From: Torreya grandis
Taxonomy: Eukaryota; Streptophyta; Pinopsida; Cupressales; Taxaceae
DNA: 64,000 nucleotides
NCBI GenBank assembly: GCA_037957365.1
Contig: JARHVA010000250.1
Coordinates: 2,181,001 to 2,245,000 of the forward strand
Reading direction: 5' to 3'
A program made the translations under genes and the position numbers. The stretch's first letter is position 1, and each line of letters opens with the position of its first letter. The notes beneath the pieces are model-generated. The model did no database searches. It saw only the letters and a program-made list of their open reading frames with translations, and was not told where the DNA came from. Positions 49,003-61,672 of this stretch are shown here, piece by piece.

Positions 49003-51290
49003 GTGAGCCATGGGTTTTCTATAGAAAGTCATGATCATCATGTTAGCCAAGATATTTTAGATCTCCAAACCCATAACCCAAACAATATTTTGGATAATTA
49101 TAACCCCCATACTAATTTGAGTTTGGATACCAATTCATGCTCATTTATCCATCCATCTAATCCAAACTGGAATCTTAATTTAAGTTTGTCTAATGCCAAT
49201 CCACCTAATTTGAACTTGAATGTAAATTCAAGTTCCCCATCAAAAAACTTTCAATCCAAACTTGAATTATCATTCAATTTCCCCATCACAAATCCTTTTA
49301 ATCCTAACCTATGTGCATTCAATTTTACCCATCGTAAATCCTTTTAATCCTAACTTAAGTGTGCATTCAAGTTTACCAATCTATAATCAATCTAATCCGA
49401 AATTGAATGTCTAGTCAATCTCACCAAACAATCCAAATCTAAGTCTTCATGACTCACTATTCAATAACATCATCAATCCAAATCATAATCTGAGTTTGAA
49501 TATCCATTCTAGCTCACCAATCAATCAATCCATATTAAATCCAAACTTGGGTATTACTTAAAGTTTGCCCATCGATTCAAATCCAAACATTATTTCAGGA
49601 CATGTCCAAAACCACTTTTAAAATTCTCTTATAGGTTTTATTCCATCTAGTTCAAATCAAACACCACCTAACACCAACCCATTCAAAACCAATCCAAATC
49701 CTAATCAGTAATTTAACACTAATACCCAATCTAATCTAATGATTGGTTCACATCCATTCTCAGACCAAAACTCACACCAATACAACCCAAATCTACCTAA
49801 TTCAACCAACCCTAATTTATTTAACCAATCCAACCTTAAATTTAACCCAAACCCAATAAACCTTAACTTTAACACCAACCCTAAATTTAACAACAACCCT
49901 AACTTGAACACCAAGCCAAATTAGTTTAATGCAAGTTATAATAACACTATAAATCCCAATCCAGTGAATACAAACCCAAACCAAACATACTTTAACATTT
50001 TTATTAACCCAACCAATCCTAACAACTTTGCACATCCATAACATGCTAAATATTTTAGCCCACCACTTCAGAACTTTAACAACACAATGACCAACCAATT
50101 TTCACAAACTTACACTAACCTAAACCCATTTATATACCAAACGTCCAACCGATTTACCTCTTCAAACCAAATGCACTAACTATCACCATAATTTGTTCAA
50201 GAATTTTAGAATATGAAAGATAGAGTTAAAGGTTTGCAAGATGAATTATTTCACATAAAATATAATATAAAATTGAATAAATTTGTTCTTACCCATATGA
50301 TTTAATTAAAATAGAAACATGTTTTCAAAAACACTTTTAATTTCCCAAATTTGAAAACTACAAAGGTAAGGGAGATCCTAAGCAGAACTTAAATACTTCT
50401 ATCATGCATGTGTGTATGTTGATTATAGTAATGAGTACATGTTGAAATTATTTCCATGAAGTATCAAGGGTCAATCCTTTTAATGGTTTTCATGCCTTCC
50501 CAAAGGATCTAACTTCACTTTTAAAGACCTTTCTGATAAATTTGTTTGACACTTTTCATATAATATTGAAAAGGACTTGACCATAATAGAACTTTAAAAT
50601 AATAAACAACACAATGGTGAAACATTCTCCTCCTTACAAATATGGTGGGCATTGGTAAGCCATTTTTGTGATCCTTTATTGAATTTTAACTTGTGGCTAT
50701 ATTTATGAACAATATTTAAATCATATTTGAAATACCATTTACAACTTCTTTACCCAAGTTCCTTTGATGAAATTATTGAAAAGGGGGTTCAAATTAAAAG
50801 AAATTTAATCAATAAATGTGCTATTAATATATTTAAACACAAGAATAATTCTTCAAAATAACCTAAAAACCCAAGTTCTTTGTGAATAATAAGAACATTT
50901 TTTATGTTGGTGTGACTGACATTAAACAAATACAAAACCAACCTAGACAACAATAATTCTACACATAACCCAAAAATAACCAATTTCACACAACCTATTA
51001 ACAACATTACCATTCCTAATGGTCAACCATAAAAATAAAACTAAAAATGTAAGTTATCTCAATTGGGTGACACTTACGAATCCATTTTTTGAAAGTTACC
51101 CCAAGCTAGCATGATAATTTTTCCTAACACTAAACTTTTTGAAGGAAACATTCGTAAACTTGATTGGTATAAATAAGATGAATACTACAAGTACCATAGG
51201 ATAAAGGGAAATTATACCAATATGTGTATGTGCCTCAAAAACTATGTCTAATACTTCATTGATCGAGGGGACGTAGCCATATAAAACTAA
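49003..51290 (+). pseudogene. Ty3/gypsy gag with long Asn/Pro-rich N-terminus (decayed)
   Basis: The first 1.2 kb encodes a low-complexity Asn/Pro/Leu/Ser-rich region, with segments such as HPSNPNWNLNLSLSNANPPN and NPNLFNQSNLKFNPNPINLN, in more than one frame. The gag domain follows at about 50335-50860: FPKFENYKGKGDPK, GFHAFPKDLTSL-like sequence, SDKFV, HFSYNIEKDLT, then PSSFDEIIEKGVQIKRNLIN. Near 51115-51285 a second block reads FPNTKLFEGNIRKLDWYK, then EYYKYHRIKGNYTNMC, a zinc-binding motif with a Cys and a His replaced, then YFIDRGDVAI. Stops and shifts are frequent. No protease or RT follows, because the long-LTR copia element starts 300 bp downstream. Confidence 0.75.
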
Positions 51291-51596
51291 TTGTAGTCAT
51301 CTAAAATGTCATTTTAGTGCAATGAGTGTCACTTGAGACCACCTTGTCCTAGCTTAGCCATAGATTTATCTTACAGCCTTTCTTTATCATTTTATCACTT
51401 TTTTGTGAGTTTAGTATATTTATAGATATACCAAAAGCAACATTAAGCCATTCCATAGGCACCTATGCCCCTTATTCACTAGCTTATGTAACTTGGACAT
51501 TAACATGACCTTTGGACACTAGTGCATTGTTATATTGACCTAAATACCATGTTATTGTCCTCTTACTCCTTAATCTCCCGAAAAATGTTTAAGGAT
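51291..51596. other. Spacer between gypsy gag and copia LTR
   Basis: No coding sequence recognised. It probably continues the interrupted gypsy element, but I cannot show this. Confidence 0.35.
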
Positions 51597-52450
51597 TATC
51601 AATGATGTAATGGTGATGTCATGAAGGTGTCCAATTAAGTGGATGAAGTGCCTTGATAGTCTAAGTGATAAGGGTAAAGTGTGCAATGTGTTTATCCTCA
51701 TATGTTTGAATAAGGTTTGGTTAATATTCAAAGTTTGTCTAGTTATAAATGTTTAGGAGTGAGTATGGTGATTTTAAAATGTGAAATAGGTCCTATAAGA
51801 GATTTTATATGCTTTGAGTGTTTATGTGTATGAGTGGATTTCATCTGGTTGATCATTATTTCATCTAAACATTTTGGGTCTAGTGGTAGAAAATATGAGT
51901 AGGCAATTTGATGACATGACCATTGACACATATGGATGAGTTAGGGGAGATGAGCATATGGTTGTGATAATATTTATTCCTAGTTATTATGCACTAAATT
52001 TTAGGTCATGTGATGAAGCACAACATAAGATATGCAAGTCCAAAGTTGGGCTCTCAGGCAGTTTGACAGTGTTTTCCCATAGTCAAATTTGCAATGTGGC
52101 AAGAAAAGATGAGTAGGCATATTAATGGTGTTATATTTCACACATGTGAATGTGTTAGGATAAGTTAATCATATGGGTTTGTTCAATTTTTTACTATTTG
52201 ATATGCACTAAACTTTAGGTCATGTGATGAAGTGTAACAAAATATATACATGTTCAAAGTTGGCCTTCCAGGCAGTTTTTGACATAGTTGGCTCTGTGGT
52301 AAAAAAAAAATTGAGTGAAAAGATTAATGGTGTTATATCTTACATGCATGAGGGTTTTAGGATCATATTGATATATGGTTTGATTCTCCTATGTTAAGAG
52401 ATCATATGGTCCAAATTTTAGATCATGCATCTAAGTACAACAAAAGTTAT

Positions 52451-52729
52451 TAAGGTATAAAGTTGGCCTTCTAGGTAGATTACAATAGTTCCCATAGTCA
52501 TTTTTGTAAGAGATAAAGATAAGAATCAAATGAAGATCCAATGGTTCATGGGTGATCATACAGATTGATTTAATAGTGCATATCAAGTCTAAGGTCTAAA
52601 TTTGGCCTTCTGGCTAGATTACCATGGTTCCCATAGTCATTTTTGTAAGAGATAAAGATCATAACCAAATGAAGGTATAATAGTTCATGGGCAATTGTAC
52701 AGAGTGATTTAATAGTGCATATCAAGTCA
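52451..52729 (+). repeat. 139-bp tandem duplication in the 5' LTR
   Basis: Units 52451-52589 and 52590-52728 both contain TTGGCCTTCT, CCCATAGTCATTTTTGTAAG and GTGCATATCAAGTC at the same offset. The right LTR has one copy, near 59697-59846. This accounts for most of the length difference between the LTRs (2967 against 2833 bp). Confidence 0.85.
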
Positions 52730-53786
52730 AAAAGGTCAAAGTGAGTTTCTTAATGATAGGCAGAGGTAAAAATTGAGCTAATTCTAAGATCTGATGGTTA
52801 GCAAGTGTTTTTACTAATCAATATCAATGGAGTGTTTTAAGTGAAATTAGTTCAAAGTGTCCAATGTTAAAACATAGATAAAGATTGAGATATGTATAGG
52901 AGATTGATGGAGCATGTTTGTTCTAGGATGTCAGGAAGAAGTGAGATGATGCCAACTATTGAAGTTTAACATTTGGGCAGTGACACACTATGAGTTAAAG
53001 TTCAAAGAAGATCGATGGTGCGTATTTTATATAATAATTGAGTACGTGATATTTTAGCATGATGTTTGAAGTTTAACTATAACTGTTTGAATTCAAATAT
53101 TTAAATTTAACAAAGGAAAGACCAGTGTCTAGATTTTGGGTGATAACTTTGGATACAAACAAACTTTTCTCATGGTGTAAAATTTGAATTTATAGAGGAC
53201 TCCAAGGTGCATATAAAAATATAGATTTTAAGATTTGAAATTATATACAATTAAAAATATTAAGGTTCAAAGTTAAATCTATGTTTGTGCATGCTTTGCA
53301 AGTAACCCAATAAGTGTATTTGAGTTGTGATTATTGGTATCTCAATGTTTAAATGTAAATTAGATATTTTAGTATGTTTTAGACTCCATAAGGATGTTAT
53401 GTGTGCATTATGAAGGTTTGAACAATTATATCTAATATGTACAAAGGTTTAGAAACTGATTATGTGTTTGCTCATAATGGTTACTATACAGAATGTTATT
53501 TGAGAAAATCGTGCTTAAGTAGAAGGGTACTATGATGGTTGTCAGCACTTAAGGAGGACCTATAGATCATATGTCATGGGTTCAGTAGGTGGAAAGTGTT
53601 CCTATGTTATTATTTTTATCAGATAAGTGTCAAAGAGGTGAATGGGTCATCATTGGACCTAAAAGGTGAATTAGGCCTATTTGAAAGTGTGTTGTGCTTA
53701 AGTGTGACCCATGTAAGATGCCTTAAGGGTGAAGTCATGTGTTATGGGTGATAAGGAATATTTTAGACTTGATAATTCATGAATGA

Positions 53787-53797
53787 TATATAAATAG
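53787..53797 (+). promoter_or_regulatory. Putative TATA box, left LTR
   Basis: TATATAAATAG, followed by GTGAAAC, is conserved at the same place in the right LTR (60905-60915) although the surroundings have diverged. It would put U3 at about 2.2 kb and R plus U5 at about 0.75 kb. Confidence 0.65.
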
Positions 53798-54565
53798 TGA
53801 AACTAAGTGTGATGGTTTCTAGACTTATGAAAGGCTTGTATGTGTGGAGTATGCATTGAAATGAAGAAGAAAGGATAGGTAGTGTGCATGTTGGATGAGT
53901 TAATGAGAAGAGTAGTTTACTGACTATGTGTATGACTTATAGGTCATATTTTTTATGATATAAAATTACTTTTTTTAGGTTTGAAGGTTTAAGATATATG
54001 AATATGTATTAGTGTGCATATAAGGATAATTTGAGTAAAGAAAGAGAGAGATTGTGGCATGATTATGTGAGAGGCTTGTATGAGATAGAGAGGGTATTTG
54101 TGTACAAGTTATAAAATTAGATATCCATCATTAGGTGTTAAATACATTAGTTCTAAGGTGGAAGTGTTCAATTCAAAGGAGAGTCTAAAGGACTTGATCT
54201 TCTGTAGATATAGTTGCTCCTTGTGAAATAGGTGTTTCACTAAAGACCTTTGGTTAGGAGGACTTGATCAAGGTTTCTAGTATAAAGGACTTGATCAGTG
54301 TCTTATTTTTAATCTCTTAGATTAAAAATAGTCCATGTGTTACAATCTTGAGAGTGGGTTTTATTCCCCATGAGGGTCTCCCATAGGAACTATGTGTTGT
54401 GTGTTTGATCTTGTGTATGCATCTAATGAATGAGCTCTCTTTTTAATGTTGCTTGATCAAGTTGATATATGATGATTGTTTAATAGTTTGAAAGGATTGG
54501 AATTTAAATTTAAATATCTTAGATTATTGATTCACCCCCCTTTCAGTTACTAAACCCATAACAAT

Positions 54566-54577
54566 TGGTATTAGATC
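54566..54577 (+). promoter_or_regulatory. Degenerate primer-binding site
   Basis: TGGTATTAGATC lies two bases after the LTR and resembles the TGGTATCAGAGC site of the other copia elements, with two changes. Confidence 0.7.
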
Positions 54578-54626
54578 AAGTCCTTTGGTAAAGGCTTAAT
54601 AGCTTGAAGATGATCTAAGATAGAAT

Positions 54627-57105
54627 ATGGGTAGTCATCAAGGAGGTTTCTTTACTAAGAAAGAACTAATGTTCAATAGATCCAATTATGATTTTTTGAG
54701 TGCAAGGATGAGGACATGCATTATGTCCCTAAGGTTTGATGTATGGCAATCTTTTATGGATGGTTATGTTGATCCTACTACTCCATCTTTCACTATAGTC
54801 AATAAGCTATTTGAGAATAATTCTAAGGAAATGAATGCCATAACTTATGGACTTATAGAGACTGAGTTCACTAAGGTATTCCATTGTAAATATACTAAAG
54901 ATATATGGGATAAAATATAGATCATTTATGAATAGACTCATATAAGGCATTTTGAAAGTCTCAAGATGAAGGAAGAAGATTATGTGGCATACTTTCTACA
55001 GAGAGTTGATGAGATTGTGAACATCATCATAGGTCTTGGAGAGAACCTTGAAGAGGCTACTATAGTTCAAAATGTATTAAGGTCTCTATCCCTCAAGTTT
55101 GATCCAAAAGTATCTTCTATAGAAGAAAGTCATGATCTTACTCAGTTGAAGATGAATCAATTACATGGAACCCTTACTGCATATGAGATGAGAGTAAATG
55201 ATGATATACCACCAAAGAAGGAAACAACTTTTAAGATTGAAATGAAGACAAAGAATAAGTTCTAAGGTAATAAATCCAAAGAGGATGAAATTTTTGATAT
55301 AGATGAAGATGAACTAATTGATTTAATTTCAAGGAAATTGAAAATAGGTTTAGGCAAGTATAAGGGTAAACTACCCCTAAAATTCTTTAATTTTGGAAAG
55401 GTAGGACATTTTACTAATAAGTGTCATCATAAGTATAATAATAATGATGATGAAGATCATGATCAAATTTATGATGATGGTAAAAGATTATTTAGGTCTA
55501 ATAAAAGCAAAAATGGATTTAGAAGGTTTGACAACATGAAGAAGTACTTCAAGGATAAGAATAGTCTCTACACCAAAGAATATTGTAGCTCATCAAATGA
55601 GAATGAAGTCAGTGACTTAGAGTATGATCATGAAGAAAATGGTCCTATTAAATATCAAGCCCTCTTCATGCTAAGGAAGGAATTTTTTCACATCAAAAGG
55701 AGTCTACTTGGAGTGATTCAAATGATGATGAAGATGAGGTGGAGTATGAGATTGAATTGATGAATGCCCTTGAAGAATTAAAGATTGAGAAGAAGATTAA
55801 CAAGAAGATGAAGTCACAAATCAGGGACTATGAGTATAAACTTAGTATGTATGAAGAAATAATGAATAAAGACACCAAGGAGATTGAAGATATAGTCAAG
55901 CATCTTAGTTGTCAATTATAAATCCTATCTATAAGCCTAAAATCTAAATAAGATGAATGTTCAAGGTATGCAATGGAAAATGAGTCATTAAAATATGAGT
56001 TAGAGAAGAAATCTAGTAAGGTGAAGTCATTTGTGAGATTTGAAAAGAGCTCAAGTGATCTAACTAATACTCTAAGTGATCAAAATCATGTAAGTGATAG
56101 AATTGGTCTTGGATACAAAGAAGAACTAGTGAATGCAACTCAAGACAACATGTAAACTAAAGTGAACATAGATAATCATACTTTGAAGATAAATGATTAG
56201 ACAATGAATGAAGGTGCTAGTATAATGAAGACAAATTAGATTAGACAACCAAATTCCATTAGGTATGTAAATTTAAATAGTTACTACTATACTTGTAATC
56301 AGTTTGAGTATAGATCTAGAGAATGTAGAAGACCTGTTAGAAATGAGTTTGTATTGAACTATGATGGGAATCATCATTCAAGGGGTGTGAGCAAGGTTGA
56401 GTGTTTCAAATATCATGTTGTGGGACACTTTTCAAAACATTGTCCATCTAAAGTAAGGCAACTTGAGTTAACTTTAAGAAGAATTGTTTGTTGCAAATGT
56501 GAATAGAGAGGTCACATTGCTAGATTTTTCAAGCAAAGGTCTACAAGTCAAAATAGGTTTAATCAAGATCCTAGAGTGTAAGGAAGAAATAAAGTAAACT
56601 CATGGAATCCAAAGGTGGTAAGTATGAGTTGTGTTGATACTACAAGACTAAGTAATCTATTTTATATGGTGGAGAATGATACAGAAGGTGAAGAGTGCCA
56701 AGGGCTCTCATTCTCTGATCATGTTGTGAATGAAGAAACTAAGCTGAAGTAGAAGACCAAGATGTTGGTTGAAGCTAGTTATGATATGTTTATGGATCCA
56801 AGTGAACACCCTACTATTTTTGAGTAAATATCATTCAAATAATATTAATTGTTAGTTCCTAGTGATAAGGCTCCAAGTTGTAATGAAGATTCTATAAATG
56901 AAAAGGTATGTCATGAATCTATGTTGTCTCCATGTATTATCAATCTAATAATGGAAGAGAAGGAGAATGTTATAGTGGAATAACATGTTGCTTATCTTAA
57001 GCCTAAGAAGAAGAAGAAGAAATATAAGCATCAAATGACCAAGGAGGAGAAGGAATATGAGGAGTTGTGGGCAACACCTAGTTTCACATTATTCTAGGAC
57101 ATTGT
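54627..57105 (+). pseudogene. Copia (UBN2-type) gag with coiled coil and three zinc-knuckle relics
   Basis: The ATG at 54627 (MGSHQGG) opens a gag with NRSNYDFLSARMRTCIMSL, AITYGLIETEFTKVFHCKY, then after two stops LQRVDEIVNIIIGLGENLEE and MNQLHGTLTAYEMRVNDD. The order fits the UBN2 gag family. A first zinc knuckle reads FFNFGKVGHFTNKC (two Cys lost) near 55380. A frameshift near 55690, beside a T6 run, moves to the next frame, which holds a Glu/Lys-rich coiled coil (55739-56155). Further knuckles read CNQFEYRSREC (56293), CFKYHVVGHFSKHC (56403) and CCKCE-stop-RGHIARFF (56490). The tail contains KPKKKKKKYKHQMTKEEKEY near 57010. No protease follows. Confidence 0.8.
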
Positions 57106-57228
57106 GAAGTAGGGTGTCTCTACCTATGCTTCTTAGGAGACAATATGAGGAGTTGTGGGCAACACCTAGTTCACATTATTTAAGGACATTATGAAGTAGG
57201 GTGTCTCTACATATACTTCTTAGGAGAC
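57054..57228 (+). repeat. 88-bp tandem duplication
   Basis: Units 57054-57141 and 57142-57228 both start AATATGAGGAGTTGTGGGCA and end TAGGAGAC. The second unit lacks one T in the GTTTCAC run, so the reading frame differs between the units. Confidence 0.9.
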
Positions 57229-58824
57229 ATATTTCTTGTTGAGAAGTTTGTGTGCTCAATATCATAATGTCAATCTGTATAGAGACTTGTGCTGATCTTA
57301 AATGGTCATTGGTTAAGGGGAAGCAACAAGTTCATGAGCTTGCTTCAGAGGTTTATGAAGGAGATATAGTGCAAGGTAAAAATGGATGTTTCTAAGTGGT
57401 TGAATTAGATTGATGGAGTGTAAATAATAATTTGGTTCTCAAAATTGTCTATGTACTTATTTATGATGTGTTCCATGTGGTTTTATGTTTTGATGATCTT
57501 GTTTGTGCTTTTTGGAAGTTTATGTGTGCTCTTAGGTTTATCTATCTTATTGTAGGTCAAAATCCATAGTATAGGAAGTCAAGGTTCTTAAAGTTCTTGA
57601 AGCTCAAAACTTGGTACAAGAGTGTGTGATGGTTGTCTCCAAGTGTATAAGAAGTTTCAAAGGTGGGCATTGACCATAAGGAGGTTTGTTGACTCTATTT
57701 ATTTTAAGAATCTAGGGTTTTAGGCTATGATAAAAAAGTGGTTTGCCTTATGATTTGAGGCTTGAGGATTATTAATATATTGAATAGGCCAAATGGGTTT
57801 TCAAATCAATATTCATAGAGATATGAAGGTTTTGTGTATTTCAAGTTATTCAAGTTTTTGTCAAGATGGGGGCCTAATTGACTAGTAGGTTTGTGAAGGA
57901 AGTATGTCACATAAGATGATCTAGGTGATGAAAATTGGTGTGATTAAGGGGGAATATGAGAGTGTTCTAGATATTAATTTAAAATTTTTTAAGGTGTATC
58001 TACTAAAATTTGTGGGATTTACAAGTTCTAGGTAAGGTTACAAGGAGTTTAAATAAGCCTAGTGATGAAGATGTGATGTTTTTACTCAGTTTATCCAAAA
58101 GAGCAAGGCATGAGTATTTCAAGGAAATTTATTAGGTTGGATAATATCATATGTCTAATTTGGTCAGTGGCATGAAGTTATGTTGGTGGTCCTTGAGGTG
58201 GCTTGAGAGAGAATGTTATTAAGCCTATATGGTGGTTCTTCATGGTGTGTGGAGATATGAAAATACTCAAGAGGTGAAATCTCTTAGATATTTTAGGGGG
58301 AGTATTTCTCGAATGTTTTTTTTAATATTTTCATCATATTTTAGTGCATGGTTGAGAAGTACAAGGTGGTATGCACAGAGTTAGGGGGACTAACTCAGAT
58401 AGCTTGAATGGCTTGATGAGCTTGGCATGATGTAAGGGGAAGCATATGTGAGATGATTTAGTAATATTGAAGATGTGGTGATATCTACTATAGATGAGAT
58501 TTCAAAAAGGTTGGTATGATGACTTGATCAAACCTAGTCATAATTGTGTGGTCTTTCTTCATTGGTTGTAGTGCTTGATTGAAGAGAGTGTTGGCATGGA
58601 GCAAGAGGAAGTTATCAAAGAAAGAAGAGGTAGGCTCAAGGTAAGGGGGAGTTTGTATCATATTTATAAGATAGAACTCTCTTGTTGATAGTATTTTTAG
58701 GTCCTTAGGATCAGTTGGTGCCCACTTTGTTATTGTATCAAAGGAGGAGAAAGTTCCTATTGTGAGGGTGCTTGAAGAGAGAGAAGAAAGGTGAGTTGTA
58801 TATTGATGGGTGTTGAAATAAATG
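57229..58824 (+). other. Internal non-coding part of the long-LTR element
   Basis: No protease, integrase, RT or RNase H motif is visible on either strand where pol would be expected. The plus strand has many stops in all frames. Confidence 0.6.
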
Positions 58825-58839
58825 AAAATAAGGGGAGAT
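58825..58839 (+). promoter_or_regulatory. Polypurine tract of the long-LTR element
   Basis: AAAATAAGGGGAGAT lies directly before the proposed start of the right LTR. It resembles the AAGTGGGAGAT tract of the other copia elements. Confidence 0.6.
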
Positions 58840-61672
58840 TATCATAAAATTTTCAATTATGTCATGGCGAAACCATGTAGGTGTCAAAGTGATTGGATGA
58901 AGTGCCTTGATAGTCTAAGTGATAAAGACAAAGTGTGCAATGTGTTTATCCTAGTATGCTTGAAGGAGGCTTGGTTGATCTTCATAGATTATCTAGTTAG
59001 ACATGTTTAGGGATGAGTATGGTGATTTGAGGATGTGAAATAGGTCATATATTAGGTTTTATATGCTTTGAGTGCTTGTGTGCATGAGTGTATTTTATCT
59101 AGTTGATCATTGTTTTCATCTAGACATTTTAGGTCTAGTGGTAGAAAATATGAGTAGGCAATTTGCTGACATCATCATTAAAACATGTGGATGAGTCAAG
59201 GGGAGTTGGTCATATGGTTATGATCAAATTTATTAATAATTACTATGAAATAAATTTTAGGTTATGTGAGGAAGTGCAACATAGGTTATACAAGTGCAAA
59301 GTTGGGCTCTTAGGTAGTTTGATAATATTTTCCCATAGTCAAATTTACAATGTGGCAAGAACAGCTAAGTAGTCATTTTGATGGTGTTATATTTTGCACA
59401 TGTGAAGGTTTTATGAGAAATTAATCATATGGGTTTGTTCAATTTTTTTCCTAATTTATATAAACTAAATTTTAGGTTATGCAATGAAGCATAATAATAG
59501 ATATACATGTTCAAAGTTGGCCTTCTAGGTAGTTTTAGACATAGTTGGCTCTATGGCAGAAAGATTTGAGTGAGTAGATTAATGGTGTTATATCTCACAT
59601 GCATGAGGTTTTAAGGATAATATTGATATATGGCTAGATTTTCCTATGTGAGGAGATCATATGGTCTAAATTTTAGATCATGCATCCAAGTGCAATAAAA
59701 GTTATTGAGGTCTAAAGTTGGCCTTCTAGGTAGATTGCAATGGATCCCGTACTTTTTTTTTTTGCAATAGATAAATATCAAGACAAAAAGAAGATACAAT
59801 GGTTCACGAGTGATCATACAGATTGATCTAATAGTGCTTATTGAGTCAAATAGGTCAAAGTGATATTTGTTTAATGATAGGCAAAGATAAAGACCAAGCT
59901 ACTTCTAAGATCTGATGATGAGTGGCTATTTGTAATAATCAAGATCAATAAAGTGTATTGAGAGAAATGATTTAAAAGTTTCCAATGTTTAAAAAATATA
60001 TATATATCAATCTATGTACAAGATATTGATGGAGCATGTTTGTTCCAGGATGTTAGGAAGAAGCAAGATGATGCCAAGTTTTCAAAGTTTAATGTTTGGG
60101 TAGTGGCACACTATGAGTTAAAGTTCAAAGAAGATCGATAGTGTGTATTTAATATAAGTAGTGAGGACATGAGATGATAGCATGATGTTTGAAGTTTAAC
60201 TATGACTGTTTGAATTCAAATATTTGAATTTAACAAAGGAAAGACTAATGTTTGGTTTTTAGGACATAGCTTTTGATACAGATAGAATTTTCTCATGGTG
60301 TAAAAGGATAATTTGTAGAGGAATCCAAGATGAATCTAGAAATATATATTTGAAGATTTGAAAATATTTAAAATCAAATATATTGAGTTTTAAAGTTATG
60401 TGTTTGTACATGTTATGCAAGTAACCCAAGAAGGGTATTTGAGTTGTGTTTGTTGGTATCATGATGTTTAAAGGTGAATTAGCTATTCGAGTATGTTTTA
60501 GACTCTATGAGGATGTTTTGTGTGCATTATGAAGCTTTGACCAATGATATCTAGTATGAACAAAGGTTTATAAACTAATTATGTGTTCACCCATAATGGT
60601 TGTTGTACAGAATGTGTTTGAGAAAATTTTTCTTAAGTAGAAGGGTACTGTGATGGTTGTTAGAACTTAAGGAGGAACTATAGATCATATTGCATGGGTC
60701 CATGAGGTGGAAAGTTTTCCTATGTTCTTAGTTTTCTTAGAGAAGTATCAAAGAGGTGAGTGGGTCATCATAAGAACTAAAAGGTGACTTAGGCCTATTT
60801 GAAAGTGTGTTTTGCTTAGGTGTGACTTGTGTAAGATGCCTTAAGGGTTAAGGCATGTGTTGTGGCCAATAAGGAATATTGTGGACTTGATAATTCATTA
60901 ATTTTATATAAATAGTGAAACCAAATGTGATGGTTTCTATAATTGTGAAAGGCTTGTATGTGTGAAGTATACGTTGAAGCGAAGAAAGGATAGGTGGTGT
61001 GACTATTGGATGACCTGATGAGTAGAGGAGTTTGTTGACTATGTTCATAAATTATAGGTCATATTTATGACGATAGAAAATTTCTCTTGTAGGTTTGAAG
61101 TTTGAAGATATACGAAGAGGTCTGAGTGTGCATATGAGGATAGTTTGAGTGAAAAAGGAGAGAGATTATGGAATGCATATATGAGAGGCCTATATGAGAT
61201 AGAGAGGGTGTTTATGTAGGAGTTATAAATCTAGAGATCCATCATCAAGTGTTGAAGACATAAGTTTTAAGGTGAGCTGCTCACTTAAAATGAGGGTCTA
61301 AAGGACTTGATCTTCTTTAGGGGTAGTTGCTCCTTATGAAATAGGTGTTTCACTAAAGACCTTTGGTTAGGAGGACTTGATCAAGGTTTTTGGTTTAAAG
61401 GACTTGGACAATATCTTATTTTTAATCTTTTATAGGACAAGTAGTCCATGTGTTGTAGGCTTGAGAGTGGGTTTTATTCCCCATGAGGGTTTCCCATAGG
61501 AACTATGTGTTGTGTGTTTGATCTTGTGTATGTATTGAATGAATGGGCTCTCTTGTTAATGTTGCTTGATCAAGCTGATATATGTTGATTGTTTAATAAT
61601 TTTAAAAGATTGGAATTGAAATTGAAATATCTAGGCTCATTGATTTACCCCCTAGTGATTGTACCTCTAACA
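58840..61672 (+). repeat. 3' LTR of the long-LTR element
   Basis: Second copy of the LTR, ending CCTCTAACA. Relative to the left copy it has many substitutions and small indels, and a T-run of about twelve near 59754-59763 where the left copy has CATAGTCATTTTTG. It has a single copy of the 139-bp unit. Confidence 0.82.
60905..60915 (+). promoter_or_regulatory. Putative TATA box, right LTR
   Basis: TATATAAATAG, matching the left LTR at 53787-53797. Confidence 0.6.

Larger units (their letters stand above)
51597..54563 (+). repeat. 5' LTR of the long-LTR element
   Basis: Alignable with 58840-61672 over its length. The end ...CCCATAACA is well placed by the primer site; the start is less sure (TATCAATG here, TATCATAA in the other copy). 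The U3 part holds modules with a period of about 205-215 bp starting near 51996, 52210 and 52413. Each has TTTTAG(G/A)TCATG, AAAGTTGG and AGGCAG/AGGTAG strings. A 139-bp tandem duplication is private to this copy. Confidence 0.82.
51597..61672 (+). mobile_element. Long-LTR Ty1/copia-type element carrying gag but no pol
   Basis: Two direct copies of about 2.9 kb flank an internal region of about 4.3 kb. The left LTR is followed by a degenerate Met-type primer site, and the right LTR is preceded by a purine-rich tract. The internal region has a copia UBN2-type gag with zinc knuckles and a Lys-rich tail. I see no protease, integrase, RT or RNase H. It is therefore non-autonomous, either a deletion derivative or a large derivative depending on another element's enzymes. 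No target duplication was found: the flanks read AGGAT and ACAAA, and the LTR start is uncertain. Confidence 0.8.

Noticed and set aside
49705..50098. Minus-strand open frames of 69 and 93 codons opposite the gypsy gag leader
   Set aside because: They are mirror translations of the Asn/Pro-rich plus-strand repeat and carry no recognised domain.
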